This document shows positions 44,642 to 53,560 of a stretch of 64,000 nt of DNA, one piece after another (the first letter of the stretch is position 1; every line of letters begins with the position of its first letter). The notes under the pieces were generated by a model. The model was not told where the DNA came from and made no database searches. It saw only the letters and a program-made list of their open reading frames with translations. Origin of the DNA: Acidobacteriota bacterium (GTDB lineage: Bacteria; Acidobacteriota; Blastocatellia; Pyrinomonadales; Pyrinomonadaceae); the NCBI GenBank assembly GCA_020200135.1, contig JAIVJI010000060.1:1-64000 (forward strand), read 5' to 3'. The translations under genes and the position numbers were made by a program.

Positions 44642-47600
44642 TCACTTGAGCAAATCCCTGTAGATTCGCTGCGTCTCGGCCGCCGGCTCGACGCCCAACT
44701 CCCTGCGCAGCATCTTCTTCAGCGTCTCGTACTGCTCGCGGACGGCGACGCGGTTGCCCTGCGCGGCGTGCGCGCGCATGAGGTGACAGTGCACGTCCTC
44801 GCGGAACGGGTCTTCGCGCAGAATCCGCTGGGCGAGGGTGAGCGAGCGAGCCCAGTCCTCGGTCTTCTGCGCGGTCTGCGCGAGTATCTCTAAGATGCGC
44901 AGGTACTGCTCGCGGCTGTACGAGCGCTGCTCCTCGACCCACTCGTCGTAAGACCCCTGCATGAACTCGCCGCGGTAGAGCGAGGCTGCCTCCTCGTAAG
45001 CCTTGACGAACCCTTCCGCGTCGCGCGCCCGCCGGGCGGCGTCGCCCTCCGCGACGAGCCGGTCGAACTCCTCCGTGTCGATGCGGTAGGAGAACTCGGG
45101 GTTCAGTTGATAGTCGCCGTCGCGGTAGAGCAGGAAGTTCTGTTTCAACGGCTGGTTACTGTTGAGCGCCTTGCGTATGTGCGAGATGGTCGGGTGGAAG
45201 TTCTTCTCGACCGAGCCGAAGTCCGACTCGCCCCAGAAGGTGTCGATGATGGTGTCCTTCGAGGCGCGGCGGTGGCGGCGCGAGGCGATGAAGCAGAGGA
45301 TGTCGCGCGCGCGCCGCGTGACCCACGCGTCGGCGGCGAGCGGGCGCAGGGGGTCGCGGAAGATTTCGACCGCGCCGAGCAGGCGGACGGTCAGGTCTGC
45401 GAGCGGCGCCTGCTCGGCGAGCAGCGTCGCCCTGAGCGAGGGCGCGGCGCCGCCGGCCGGCGACGCCGCCTCGGCCGCCGGCAGCAGCTCGCGCAGGTCG
45501 GCCGGCAGTAGCTCGGCGGCCTCGGGCGCGGCGAAGACCTGCGGGTAGCTCTCCACCCAGCCCCGGAGCCAGTACTCGTAGTCGTAGCGCGCGGCGAGGT
45601 CGAGCGCGCGGCGCAGGTGTTCGAGCGCCGCCGGCTCGTCGCCCGCCGCGTGCTCGCAGACGGCGAGCAGCATCGCGGCCGGCGCCTCGTAGCAGTAGAC
45701 GGCGTGCGCGCGGAAGTATTCGAGCGCCGACTGGAGGTCGCGGCGCGCCTCCTCGGTCTTGCCCAGCGCCAGCAGCACGCGCGAGCGCGCGATGATGGAG
45801 CGCCGGCGCCCCATCTCGTCGTGCGCGCGCGCCCCGACGAGGCGGTCGAGCAGAGCGCGCGCCTCCGCGAGGTCGCCGACCTGGAGCGCGAGCAGGCCGC
45901 GCTCTTCGAGCAGCTCGGTGCGGGCGACCTCTATCCCGGCCTCGTCGTAGGCGCGCTCCGCCCGCTCGTAGTATTCGAGCGCGCGCGCCAGCTCCCTCTG
46001 CTCGCGGTAGAGGTTGCCGTAGAACTCGAAGATCTCGCCGCGCAGCCCCGAGAGGTTGAAGAGCTGGCAGATTTCGAGCGCGCGGTCGAGGTGAGACTCA
46101 CAGGTTGCGAAGTCGCCGAAGTGCAGGTGGCAGCGCGCGATGTTGAGGTGCGCGACCGACTCCTGCGGGACGGGCGCTGCCGTCCCGCCCTCCTCGCGCA
46201 GCATCCGCCGTATCCAGCGCAGCGCCTCGCGGAAGTCGCCGCGCATCAGCGGCGGGCCGCCGAGGTTGTGCGCGACGAGCCGCGCGTAGTAGCGGTCGCC
46301 GCGCTCCTCGGCCGACTGGAGCGCCACGCGGAACTCGCGCTCGGCCTCCGTCCACTGCCCCAGGCCGACGAGGCACAGGCCGCGCGTGTTGCCGCACTTC
46401 GTCCTCACCACCGAGCGCTCGTCGGAAAGCTCGGTCGCGCGGTCGAGGTAGTTGAAGGCCGTCTCGCAGTCGCCGCGCCGGCGCGCGATGGTCGCGAGCG
46501 AGTGGAAGGCTTCGGCCTCGCCCTCGGCGTCGCCCTGCTCGTGCAGCAGCGCCGCCGCGCGGTTGAAGAGCGACTGCGCCTGGTCGTACTCGTCGCGCAG
46601 GCGCGCGACCTCCGCCCGGTGCGCGAGCGCGCGCGGGTGTGCTTCGAGCGCGCGCGCCGGGAGCGCGTCGGCGAAGGCGGCGAGCGACGAGAGCGCGCCG
46701 GCCGTGATCCACGCGCCGCCGCGCTCGGCGACGGTGCGCGCGGCGCGGTCGAAGTCCTCGGCCGCGACGAGGTGGTGCATGGCCTGCTCCCACTGCTCGC
46801 GCTCCAGAAAGTAGTCGGCGAGCCGCGCGTGCTCCGAGGCTACGCCCTGGCGCCCCAGCTCGGCGCGGAACCGCCGCTGGAGGAAGCCGCGGAAGAGCGG
46901 GTGGAGGCGGTACTCCTCGCCGCGCCCGTCCGAGGCGAGCGAGATGAAGACGTTGCGGCGCACGAGCGACCGCAGCGTCGCCGAAGACTGCGGGTGGAGG
47001 CGGTTGCACGCCTCGGGCTCGACGCGCTCCAGCAGCGAGAGGCGGAGGAGGAGCTGCTGCACGTCCTCGGCCTCGTCGGCGAAGACCTCCTCGGCGAAGT
47101 AGTCGAAGATGTCGCGCTCGCTCTGGCGGAGGATTTCGACGAGGTCGGGCGGCGCGGCCGTCTCGCCGCCCGCGTGCGCGAGCGCCTGCCGCTGCGCGAC
47201 CTGCCGGACGAGCTGGAGCGCCGTGATCCAGCCGTGCGTGCGCTCGCGGTACTCGGCCAGCTGCTCGGGCGTCAACACGAGGTCGAAGACGTTGCGGAAA
47301 AGCTCCTGCGTCTCGGCGTCTGTGAAGAGAAGCTCCTGGCGGTCGATGACGGCGAGGCTGGCCTGCGTCCTCATCCGCGCGAGCGCCAGCGGCGGCATGT
47401 CGCGCGAGATGATGACGACGTGGATGAGGTCGGGCAGGTAGGCGAGCAGGCGGTCGACGACGCGGTGCACCGGCGTCTCGGCGCCGAGGTGGTGGTAGTC
47501 GTCGAGGACGAGGATGAACTGCTGCTCGACGCCGTCGAGCACCTCGTTGAGGAGCACGTCGACGGCGCGCTCGGGCGCCTGCGCCAGCTCCTTCGCGGCC

Positions 47601-47980
47601 TCCTGCATGTAGGACATCGTGGCGTCGCCGAAGCCGGGGGCGATGCGCTTGATGCCGTGCGTGACGTAGCCGAGGAAGACGAGCGGGTCGGAGTCGGCGT
47701 GGTCGAGCTGGTACCAGACGAACGGGTGGCCGCCGGTGCGTATGAAGTCGGCGACGAGCGTGGTCTTGCCCGAGCCGGCGGGCGCGGTGACGAGCGTGAC
47801 GGCGTGCGCGAGGTTCTGCTCCAGCCTCTCGACGAGGCGCGGGCGCGGCAGAAGCGACGGCGCGGGGCGCGGCGGCAGCAGCTTCGTCCGCAAAAAGAAA
47901 GTGGGGAGCTGCGGCGCCGCCGCGCCGGGCGGCTGCGTGTCGTGGATTCCGGCCTCGTGGCGGTTCGGCGCGTTGGACAT
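44642..47980 (-). CDS. MalT/LuxR-like ATPase fused to SARP-type DNA-binding and BTAD domains
   Basis: A 1112-residue regulator. Order: STAND-type ATPase with TAPAGSGKTTLV at 65-76, DDYHHLG Walker B region and a winged helix; a long TPR region (about 400-800); an OmpR-like winged helix from about 862 (VRLLGAVEIFRDP, VTRRARDILCFIASRRHR, HPTISHIRKAL); and a bacterial transcriptional activator domain to the end (YEEAASLYRGEFMQ to RRELGVEPAAETQRIY). It would bind DNA and activate transcription after sensing a ligand or partner through the ATPase/TPR part. ATG at 47980 begins MSNAPNRHEA; the frame runs further upstream without coding character. Targets are unknown. Confidence 0.9.
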   Translation of the reverse strand: MSNAPNRHEAGIHDTQPPGAAAPQLPTFFLRTKLLPPRPAPSLLPRPRLVERLEQNLAHAVTLVTAPAGSGKTTLVADFIRTGGHPFVWYQLDHADSDPLVFLGYVTHGIKRIAPGFGDATMSYMQEAAKELAQAPERAVDVLLNEVLDGVEQQFILVLDDYHHLGAETPVHRVVDRLLAYLPDLIHVVIISRDMPPLALARMRTQASLAVIDRQELLFTDAETQELFRNVFDLVLTPEQLAEYRERTHGWITALQLVRQVAQRQALAHAGGETAAPPDLVEILRQSERDIFDYFAEEVFADEAEDVQQLLLRLSLLERVEPEACNRLHPQSSATLRSLVRRNVFISLASDGRGEEYRLHPLFRGFLQRRFRAELGRQGVASEHARLADYFLEREQWEQAMHHLVAAEDFDRAARTVAERGGAWITAGALSSLAAFADALPARALEAHPRALAHRAEVARLRDEYDQAQSLFNRAAALLHEQGDAEGEAEAFHSLATIARRRGDCETAFNYLDRATELSDERSVVRTKCGNTRGLCLVGLGQWTEAEREFRVALQSAEERGDRYYARLVAHNLGGPPLMRGDFREALRWIRRMLREEGGTAAPVPQESVAHLNIARCHLHFGDFATCESHLDRALEICQLFNLSGLRGEIFEFYGNLYREQRELARALEYYERAERAYDEAGIEVARTELLEERGLLALQVGDLAEARALLDRLVGARAHDEMGRRRSIIARSRVLLALGKTEEARRDLQSALEYFRAHAVYCYEAPAAMLLAVCEHAAGDEPAALEHLRRALDLAARYDYEYWLRGWVESYPQVFAAPEAAELLPADLRELLPAAEAASPAGGAAPSLRATLLAEQAPLADLTVRLLGAVEIFRDPLRPLAADAWVTRRARDILCFIASRRHRRASKDTIIDTFWGESDFGSVEKNFHPTISHIRKALNSNQPLKQNFLLYRDGDYQLNPEFSYRIDTEEFDRLVAEGDAARRARDAEGFVKAYEEAASLYRGEFMQGSYDEWVEEQRSYSREQYLRILEILAQTAQKTEDWARSLTLAQRILREDPFREDVHCHLMRAHAAQGNRVAVREQYETLKKMLRRELGVEPAAETQRIYRDLLK

Positions 47981-48085
47981 CGCTTCGCTACAACGGGTGC
48001 GCGGCCGGGCGCCGCGCAGGGGGCGTACCGTTCGGTCTTCTTCGCGAGTGCTTTCGAGAACTTGTTCGGGCGTGGTCGGGCGGGA

Positions 48086-48114
48086 AGTATAGCCCAAACG
48101 CACCCGCTTTCCAG
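48086..48114 (-). promoter_or_regulatory. Possible promoter of the MalT/SARP regulator gene
   Basis: On the minus strand CTGGAA (48109-48114) and TATACT (48086-48091) are spaced by 17 nt. The -10 is good and the -35 weak. The leader to the ATG at 47980 would be about 100 nt. Confidence 0.35.
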
Positions 48115-48206
48115 ACCCCGGAAAAGCCGCGTCGCGCCGCCCCCTCGGCGTCAGGGGCGGCGCTCCCACCTTGCGAGGATTTACGCGCGCGCGCGTGCGC
48201 GGCCCT

Positions 48207-49013
48207 TCAGGCCGTGCCCACGGACTCGCGTGGAGACTTGACGAGCCGCAGCGAGAGTCGGCCGGTCTGCCGCCCGCCGCGCGGCGCGGCGGCGCGGTCG
48301 GCGTCTTCGGCCGCCGCCTCTCTGCGCGCACGCGCGTCGAGCGTCGCGGCGCGTCCGCGCGTCTCGGCGTGCGCCGCCCCGGCGCGCTCGCCCGGCAGCC
48401 CGTAGCTCGCGTAGAGAGAGCGCGCCTCGTCCGGCGTGAAGGCGAGCGCCGGCTCGTCCAGCACGCACAGCGTCTGCTTCGAGCGCATCCGCCAGAGCGG
48501 CGTCGGCGGCAGGCTCCGCCCCAGAAGCATCACGTGAACCTCGGGCGGGAGCAGCGGGAGCAGCCGCCGGAAGAAAGGCACCATCCACTCGGCGTCGTAG
48601 ACGAGGTGCAGGTCGTCGACGACGACCAGCAGCGGCTCGTTCGACTGCAAAATCTCGTAGACGAAGTACTCGACCGCGAGCGGCACGTCTTCGGCCGCGG
48701 CGCCGTCGCCGAGGCGTTCGAGGAGCTGCGCGCCGAAGCCGGGTCTGGCCGCCGCCGCCACGCTCGCGCAGAGGTGGCGCAGGAAGACCGCCAGCTCCGA
48801 GTCGGGCGCGTCGAGCTTGTACCAGGCGACGCGGCGCGCGGTGCGGCGCGCGAAGTCGTTGGCGAGCATCGTCTTTCCCGTCCCGGCGCGCGCCGAGATG
48901 ATGGTCGAGTTGCAGCCCTCCATACTCTCCCGAAGCGTGTGCAGCAGGCGCTCGCGCGAGACGCGGGGCAACTCCTGGGGCGGCGTAATCTTTTCGGGGA
49001 TGACCCGCACCAT
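48207..49013 (-). CDS. Stand-alone MalT-type ATPase domain protein
   Basis: A 268-residue protein similar in plan to the N-terminal ATPase of the neighbouring regulator: Walker A SARAGTGKTMLAND at 40-53, LLVVVDDLHLVYDAEWM and SKQTLCVLDEPALAFTPDEA. It ends soon after the start of the usual winged-helix region (AHAETRGRAATLDA), and the last about 45 residues are Arg-rich with no fold. No TPR or DNA-binding part is present. The ATG at 49013 follows GAGGAACTCAC; the frame to 49058 adds 15 residues. It may be a truncated paralogue or a regulator partner for the downstream regulator gene. Confidence 0.78.
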   Translation of the reverse strand: MVRVIPEKITPPQELPRVSRERLLHTLRESMEGCNSTIISARAGTGKTMLANDFARRTARRVAWYKLDAPDSELAVFLRHLCASVAAAARPGFGAQLLERLGDGAAAEDVPLAVEYFVYEILQSNEPLLVVVDDLHLVYDAEWMVPFFRRLLPLLPPEVHVMLLGRSLPPTPLWRMRSKQTLCVLDEPALAFTPDEARSLYASYGLPGERAGAAHAETRGRAATLDARARREAAAEDADRAAAPRGGRQTGRLSLRLVKSPRESVGTA

Positions 49014-49289
49014 GTGAGTTCCTCTGAATTTTCGCAATGAGGCGGCCACAATCTTCACTCCGGGGCAAAAGTTTTCCGAACGGCGGGGCCGGACACGACC
49101 CCGATGCTAAAACCACCCGCAATGTACGGCGCGAGACTTGAGGAATTCTTGAGCGGCGGCGCCGGGCGCGGCCGTCGGGGCGAAAAGCCTGTTTTTCCGG
49201 GGTTTCCGCGGGGTGCTGCTCGCCGTCGCCGTCATCGGCGTGCTTATACGGTTTGCAGAGAAGAGTGGCGCGGGCCGGGGTCGCGCGCC

Positions 49290-50630
49290 TCAGACGCCCT
49301 CCAGCTTCATCAGCATGCCGCCCTTCGGCCGGAGCGATATCGCGGGCATCAGCTCGATGCGCTGCCCCGGCACGAGGCGGAGGCGGAAGCGCCGGGCGAT
49401 GGTCGAGAGGATGAGCACGGCCTCCATCGTCGCGAAGTAGTTGCCGATGCAGAGGCGCGGGCCGCCGCCGAACGGGAAGTAGGCGTACTTCGGCAGCTTT
49501 GAAATAGACTCCTCGCCCCAGCGCTCGGGGCGGAAGGACTCGGGGGCGGCGAACCAGCGCGGGTCGCGGTGCGTGGCCCAGGGGAAGGCGAGGACCTGCA
49601 TTCCTTTGGGGACGCGGTAGCCGCCCACCTCGCACTCGCGCAACGCTTCGCGCCCCACGCCCCACGCCGGCGGGTACAGGCGCAGCGACTCCTTCACGAC
49701 CCAGTCGGCGTAGCGCAGGCGCGGCACGTCTTCCGCCGTCGGTGCGCGCCCGCCCAAAACCTCCGACAGTTCGGCCGCCAGCCTCTCTTCCGCCTCCAAG
49801 TTCTGCGCGAGCAGGTACCAGGCCCACGTCAGCACGACCGCCGTCGTCTCGTGGCCGGCGAGGAAGATGGTCATCAGCTCGTCGCGCAACTGCTTGTCCG
49901 TCATCCCCGAGCCGTCCTCGTCGCGCGCGCGCAGCAGCATCGAGAGCAGGTCGCCGGTGTCCTCGCCCGAGGCGCGCCGCTCCGCGATGAGGCGGTAGAC
50001 GAAGCGGTCTATCCTCCGCACGTCGCGGTTGAAGCGCAGGTGCGCGGGCGTCGGGAGCCGGTTGTCGAGAATCCACTTGAGCGTCGTCTGCGAGGCGAAG
50101 GGGCGGACGATGTTCGAGAGCGCCTCGCCTATCTCGCGCGAATCGCTCGACACGTCGGCGCTGAAGAGCGTCTGCGCGACGACGCGCTGCGTGAGCAGCA
50201 CCATCTCCTCGTGCACCTCTATCGTCCCACCGTCCCGCCAGCCTTCGAGCGCGGCCTCGGCGAAGGCGACCATCGTCCGCGCGTAAGCCTCGACGCGGTC
50301 GCGGTGGAAGGCGGGCTGCGCCAGCCGCCGCTGCCGCCGCCAGAAGTCGCCGTCGCTCGACACCAGCCCGTTGCCGGCGACGCGCCGGAAGAAGGGCGAG
50401 CGAAAGTTGGCGGCCTTGATGAAGTTCTTGCTCCCCGTCGCGAGCACGTACTCGACGTGGTCGGGGTGGAAGAGGAAGAGCGCGGGGACGTAGAGGAAGC
50501 GCGTCGTCACCACGTCGCCGAACTCGCGCGCGCAGCGCTCGATGAAGCCGAGCGAGTCGCTGTTGAACTCGCGCATGTTGCCCATCACGCGCCCGCCGCG
50601 CGGGCCGGCCGGGACTGCCGCTGCGGCCAT
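49290..50630 (-). CDS. Cytochrome P450
   Basis: A 446-residue P450. I-helix FLAGHETTAVVL, ExxR in KESLRLYPP, the PERF-like FRPERW and the heme-ligand Cys in FPFGGGPRLCIGNYF are all present. It is close to CYP102/CYP4-like fatty acid hydroxylases in overall pattern, but substrate is unknown; no ferredoxin or reductase gene is adjacent. ATG at 50630 (MAAAAVPAGPRGG) with AAGGGGGGCGGG upstream is preferred to 50681, which overlaps the phzF-like gene. The gap to that gene is 14 nt. Confidence 0.93.
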   Translation of the reverse strand: MAAAAVPAGPRGGRVMGNMREFNSDSLGFIERCAREFGDVVTTRFLYVPALFLFHPDHVEYVLATGSKNFIKAANFRSPFFRRVAGNGLVSSDGDFWRRQRRLAQPAFHRDRVEAYARTMVAFAEAALEGWRDGGTIEVHEEMVLLTQRVVAQTLFSADVSSDSREIGEALSNIVRPFASQTTLKWILDNRLPTPAHLRFNRDVRRIDRFVYRLIAERRASGEDTGDLLSMLLRARDEDGSGMTDKQLRDELMTIFLAGHETTAVVLTWAWYLLAQNLEAEERLAAELSEVLGGRAPTAEDVPRLRYADWVVKESLRLYPPAWGVGREALRECEVGGYRVPKGMQVLAFPWATHRDPRWFAAPESFRPERWGEESISKLPKYAYFPFGGGPRLCIGNYFATMEAVLILSTIARRFRLRLVPGQRIELMPAISLRPKGGMLMKLEGV

Positions 50631-50644
50631 CGCCCGCCCCCCTT

Positions 50645-51550
50645 CTAAACCTCGACGAAGCCCTCGCCCATGAAGTGACACTGCCCGCCGACGCGGACGG
50701 CGCTGATCCGGCCGTCGCTCTGTTCTATCCTGATCTTGACGAAGCTGGGGCGGCCCATCTCAAGACCCTGCTCGCTGACGATGTCGGCCGCCCCGCCCGC
50801 GACGAGGCCGTGCGTGACGAGGTAGCAGCCGAGCGGGCCACTCGCCGCGCCGGTCGCGGGGTCTTCGGGGATGCCGATGCCGGGGGCGAACATGCGGCTG
50901 TGGACGGTCGAGAAGGCGCTCTCGACCTCGCGCGTGAAGACGAAGACCTCGGGCGGGACGCCGTCTGCGGCCACCGCCTCGATCAAGTCCGCGCGGGGCC
51001 GCGCGCGGTGCGCCGCCTCAAGACTTCGGAGCGGCACGTAGAGGAAGGGCACGCCGCACGAGACGACCTCGACGGGCAGCTCGGGCTCAAGGTCCGACTC
51101 TTCGAGCGAGAGCATCGCGGCGACCGCCCTGCGGTCGTCCAGCCGCGGGCCGAAGGTCGGGAGCGGCTGGGTCATCTCGGCGTAGGACGGCTCGCCGTCC
51201 TCGAACTCGACGCGGACGGGGACGGGGCCCACGCCCTCTTCGAGCACGACGTTCGTCTCGGCCCCGCCGCGCGGAATCATGTGCTCGCGCGCGAGGACGA
51301 ACGAGGTGCCGACCGTCGGGTGCCCGGCCATCGGCAGCTCGCTCCCCGGCGTAAATATCCGCACGCGCCAGTCGTGGCGCGGGTCGTCGGGCGGGAGCAC
51401 GAAGGTCGTCTCCGACAGATTGAACTCCTTCGCGATGGCCTGCATCGTCTCGGTCGCGAGCCCGCGCCCGTTGGCGAAGACCGCCAGCGGGTTCCCGCCG
51501 AAGGCGCGGTCGGTGAACACGTCGACGCGGTGGTAGTGCAGTCTCCTCAT
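50645..51550 (-). CDS. PhzF family isomerase
   Basis: A 301-residue protein with the diaminopimelate-epimerase-like fold: YHRVDVFTDRAFGGNPLAVF at 5-24, the catalytic Glu in NLSETTFVLPP, PMAGHPTVGTSF, and GIPEDPATGAASGPLG. PhzF isomerises a phenazine precursor, but most relatives act on unknown small molecules. GAAGGAGAGC precedes the ATG. It is upstream of and probably co-transcribed with the P450 gene. Confidence 0.93.
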   Translation of the reverse strand: MRRLHYHRVDVFTDRAFGGNPLAVFANGRGLATETMQAIAKEFNLSETTFVLPPDDPRHDWRVRIFTPGSELPMAGHPTVGTSFVLAREHMIPRGGAETNVVLEEGVGPVPVRVEFEDGEPSYAEMTQPLPTFGPRLDDRRAVAAMLSLEESDLEPELPVEVVSCGVPFLYVPLRSLEAAHRARPRADLIEAVAADGVPPEVFVFTREVESAFSTVHSRMFAPGIGIPEDPATGAASGPLGCYLVTHGLVAGGAADIVSEQGLEMGRPSFVKIRIEQSDGRISAVRVGGQCHFMGEGFVEV

Positions 51551-51608
51551 CCGCTCTCCTTCAAGACTCTACTTCCAAACTTTCCCGCCGGGTCGCGGCG
51601 GAGTCGCG

Positions 51609-52178
51609 TCAGCCGTGGCGCTCGGCGGTCAGCTCGACGACCACGATGTGGCCAATTCTTATCTCGCTGACGTGCACCCCGGCCGACAGCCCCGTTAGCC
51701 CGCGCGCCGCGAGCAAGGCCCTTACGCCGTCGCGCGCGCGCCGCGCGCCTTCGGGGTTGTAGACGCGCCCCGCCTCCAAGCCGCGGCCGTCTGCGCGCGC
51801 GGCCCTCAGCACCTCCTCCGCGGAGAGCCCACGCGGGAGCCCCCTGACCTCCAGCCTCTCCACAAGCGGAAGCTCGACGACCATGAAGATGACGACCTTG
51901 CCGCCGCGCGCCCCGTCGTCGATGGAGACGCGCGTCTGCGTCGTTTCGAAGAGGCCGAGGCCGAGGAGCGACTGAAGGTCGCGCAGCACACGCTGCTCGT
52001 CGTAAGTGTCCCCGTGGCGCGTTCGGATGTGCTCGAGCACCTGCTCGTCCGTCAAACGCCGGTTGCCCTCTATCACAACCTCCTCGACGAATAGACGCTG
52101 CTGCGGCGGCGGTTGACGCGCGGCGGCGGCGCCGGCCGCGAGTGCGACGAGCAGGAGCGCGTGGAGCAGTCTTCTCAT
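51609..52178 (-). CDS. POTRA-domain secreted protein without beta-barrel
   Basis: A 189-residue protein with signal peptide (RRLLHALLLVALAAGAAAA) and two POTRA-like modules: FVEEVVIEGNRRLTDEQVLE to LFETTQTRVSIDDG, then FMVVELPLVERLEVRGLPRG to the end. POTRA modules occur in BamA, TamA and FtsQ. Here no barrel or membrane anchor follows and the stop is clean. It may be a free periplasmic chaperone-like factor or the remains of a BamA-like gene. It lies 19 nt downstream of the trans-sulfuration gene. Confidence 0.8.
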   Translation of the reverse strand: MRRLLHALLLVALAAGAAAARQPPPQQRLFVEEVVIEGNRRLTDEQVLEHIRTRHGDTYDEQRVLRDLQSLLGLGLFETTQTRVSIDDGARGGKVVIFMVVELPLVERLEVRGLPRGLSAEEVLRAARADGRGLEAGRVYNPEGARRARDGVRALLAARGLTGLSAGVHVSEIRIGHIVVVELTAERHG

Positions 52179-52197
52179 CTTCGTGCCCTCCGAAGTT

Positions 52198-53382
52198 TCA
52201 GGAGTCGAGCGCGCGGCCGAAGTCTTCGAGCAGGTCGCGCTCGTCCTCGATGCCGGCCGAGACGCGGACGAGCGCGTCGCTCAGGCCCCGCGCGCGCAGT
52301 TGTTCGGCCGTCATGTAGCCGCGCCACATCGCCGCCGGGTGGACGATGAGCGTCTCGTGGCCGCCGAGGCTGGCGGCGTTGGTCGCCAGCCTCAAGGAAG
52401 AGATGAGCCGCTCGGCCGCCTCGAAGCCGCCGCGCAGCTCGGCCGAGAGCATCCCCGTGAAGCCCGACATCTGCGCGCGCGCCAGCTCGTGCTGCGGGTG
52501 CGACTCGAGTCCCGGGTAGTACACGCGCTCGACGCGCGGGTGGCCTTCGAGGAAGCGCGCGAGCGCCAGCGCGTTCGAGTTGTGCCGCGCGACGCGCATC
52601 CCGAGCGTGCGCAGGCCGCGCAGGAGGAGCCAGCCGTCGAACGGCGAAAGTATCGAGCCGGCGAGCAGCGAGAAGTGCCACGCGCGCTCGACGAACTCGC
52701 GCGAGGAGACGAGGAGGCCGGCCGTCACGTCCGAGTGGCCGCCGAGGTACTTGGTCGCGCTGTGGACGACGCAGTCGAAGCCGAACTCAAGCGGGCGCTG
52801 GTTGACCGGCGTGGCGAAGGTGTTGTCCACAATCGTCGTGATGCCCCGCGCGCGCGCCAGCTCGGCCACGGCGCGCAGGTCCGTGATCTTCATCAGCGGG
52901 TTCGTCGGCGACTCGGCGTAGACGACGCTCGTGTTGGGCCTGAGCGCCTCGGCGAAATCTTCGGTGCGCGTCTGGTCGACGGTCGTGACCTCGACGCCGA
53001 AGCGGCGCGGCAGCTCCTCGAAGAGCGTCATCGCGCCGGCGTAGTGGTTGGTCTGCGCGACGACGTGGTCGCCCGCGTTGAGTGTAGACATCAGCGCCGT
53101 GAAGATGGCGCCCATCCCCGACGAGGTCAGGAGCGCCGCCTCGCCGCCTTCGAGCGCGACGACGGTGGCCTCGACCTCCCTGTGCGTCGGGTTGCCGTAG
53201 CGCGTGTAGAACTCCGCGGGGCGCACGGCCGAGGCTATCTCGGCGAAGTGCTCGGACGAGTCGGCGCTAAAGGTCGTCGTCTGCCAGATGGGCGGCGTGA
53301 CGGCGCGCGTGCGGTTCTCGCGCTTGCCGGCGTGGATGGCGCGCGTCTGAAAGCCGCCGCCCTCGAACTCTTCCCTGCTCAT
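52198..53382 (-). CDS. Cystathionine gamma-synthase / lyase family PLP enzyme
   Basis: A 394-residue trans-sulfuration enzyme. [11 protein letters not shown] at the start, [26 protein letters not shown], and the PLP-Lys in [14 protein letters not shown] are typical. Enzymes of this family act as cystathionine gamma-synthase, gamma-lyase or methionine gamma-lyase; sequence alone does not decide. ATG at 53382 follows GAGGAAGAGG. Confidence 0.9.
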   Translation of the reverse strand: MSREEFEGGGFQTRAIHAGKRENRTRAVTPPIWQTTTFSADSSEHFAEIASAVRPAEFYTRYGNPTHREVEATVVALEGGEAALLTSSGMGAIFTALMSTLNAGDHVVAQTNHYAGAMTLFEELPRRFGVEVTTVDQTRTEDFAEALRPNTSVVYAESPTNPLMKITDLRAVAELARARGITTIVDNTFATPVNQRPLEFGFDCVVHSATKYLGGHSDVTAGLLVSSREFVERAWHFSLLAGSILSPFDGWLLLRGLRTLGMRVARHNSNALALARFLEGHPRVERVYYPGLESHPQHELARAQMSGFTGMLSAELRGGFEAAERLISSLRLATNAASLGGHETLIVHPAAMWRGYMTAEQLRARGLSDALVRVSAGIEDERDLLEDFGRALDS

Positions 53383-53560
53383 CCTCTTCCTCGCGTCCTT
53401 TCGGTTTCGGCCTCCCGGCCAGATGATAACGCGCTCACGCCCCGCGCGCCCGAAAAACTTCCGGGCGGGCGTGTATTTATAGCGTCCGCCCCCGCACTGT
53501 ACGTTCGGTAGAGGCTCCCCGGCGTCGAGACTTTACAAAAACCAAGCGGAGTTAAAGACG

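Noticed and set aside
45617-48241. 874-codon plus-strand frame opposite the MalT/SARP gene
   Set aside because: Antisense shadow of the regulator, no recognisable domain.
49014-49289. Possible small membrane gene on the plus strand near 49210 (GVLLAVAVIGVLIRF)
   Set aside because: The hydrophobic stretch is short, the frame runs antisense into the P450 gene, and no start with a ribosome-binding site is present.
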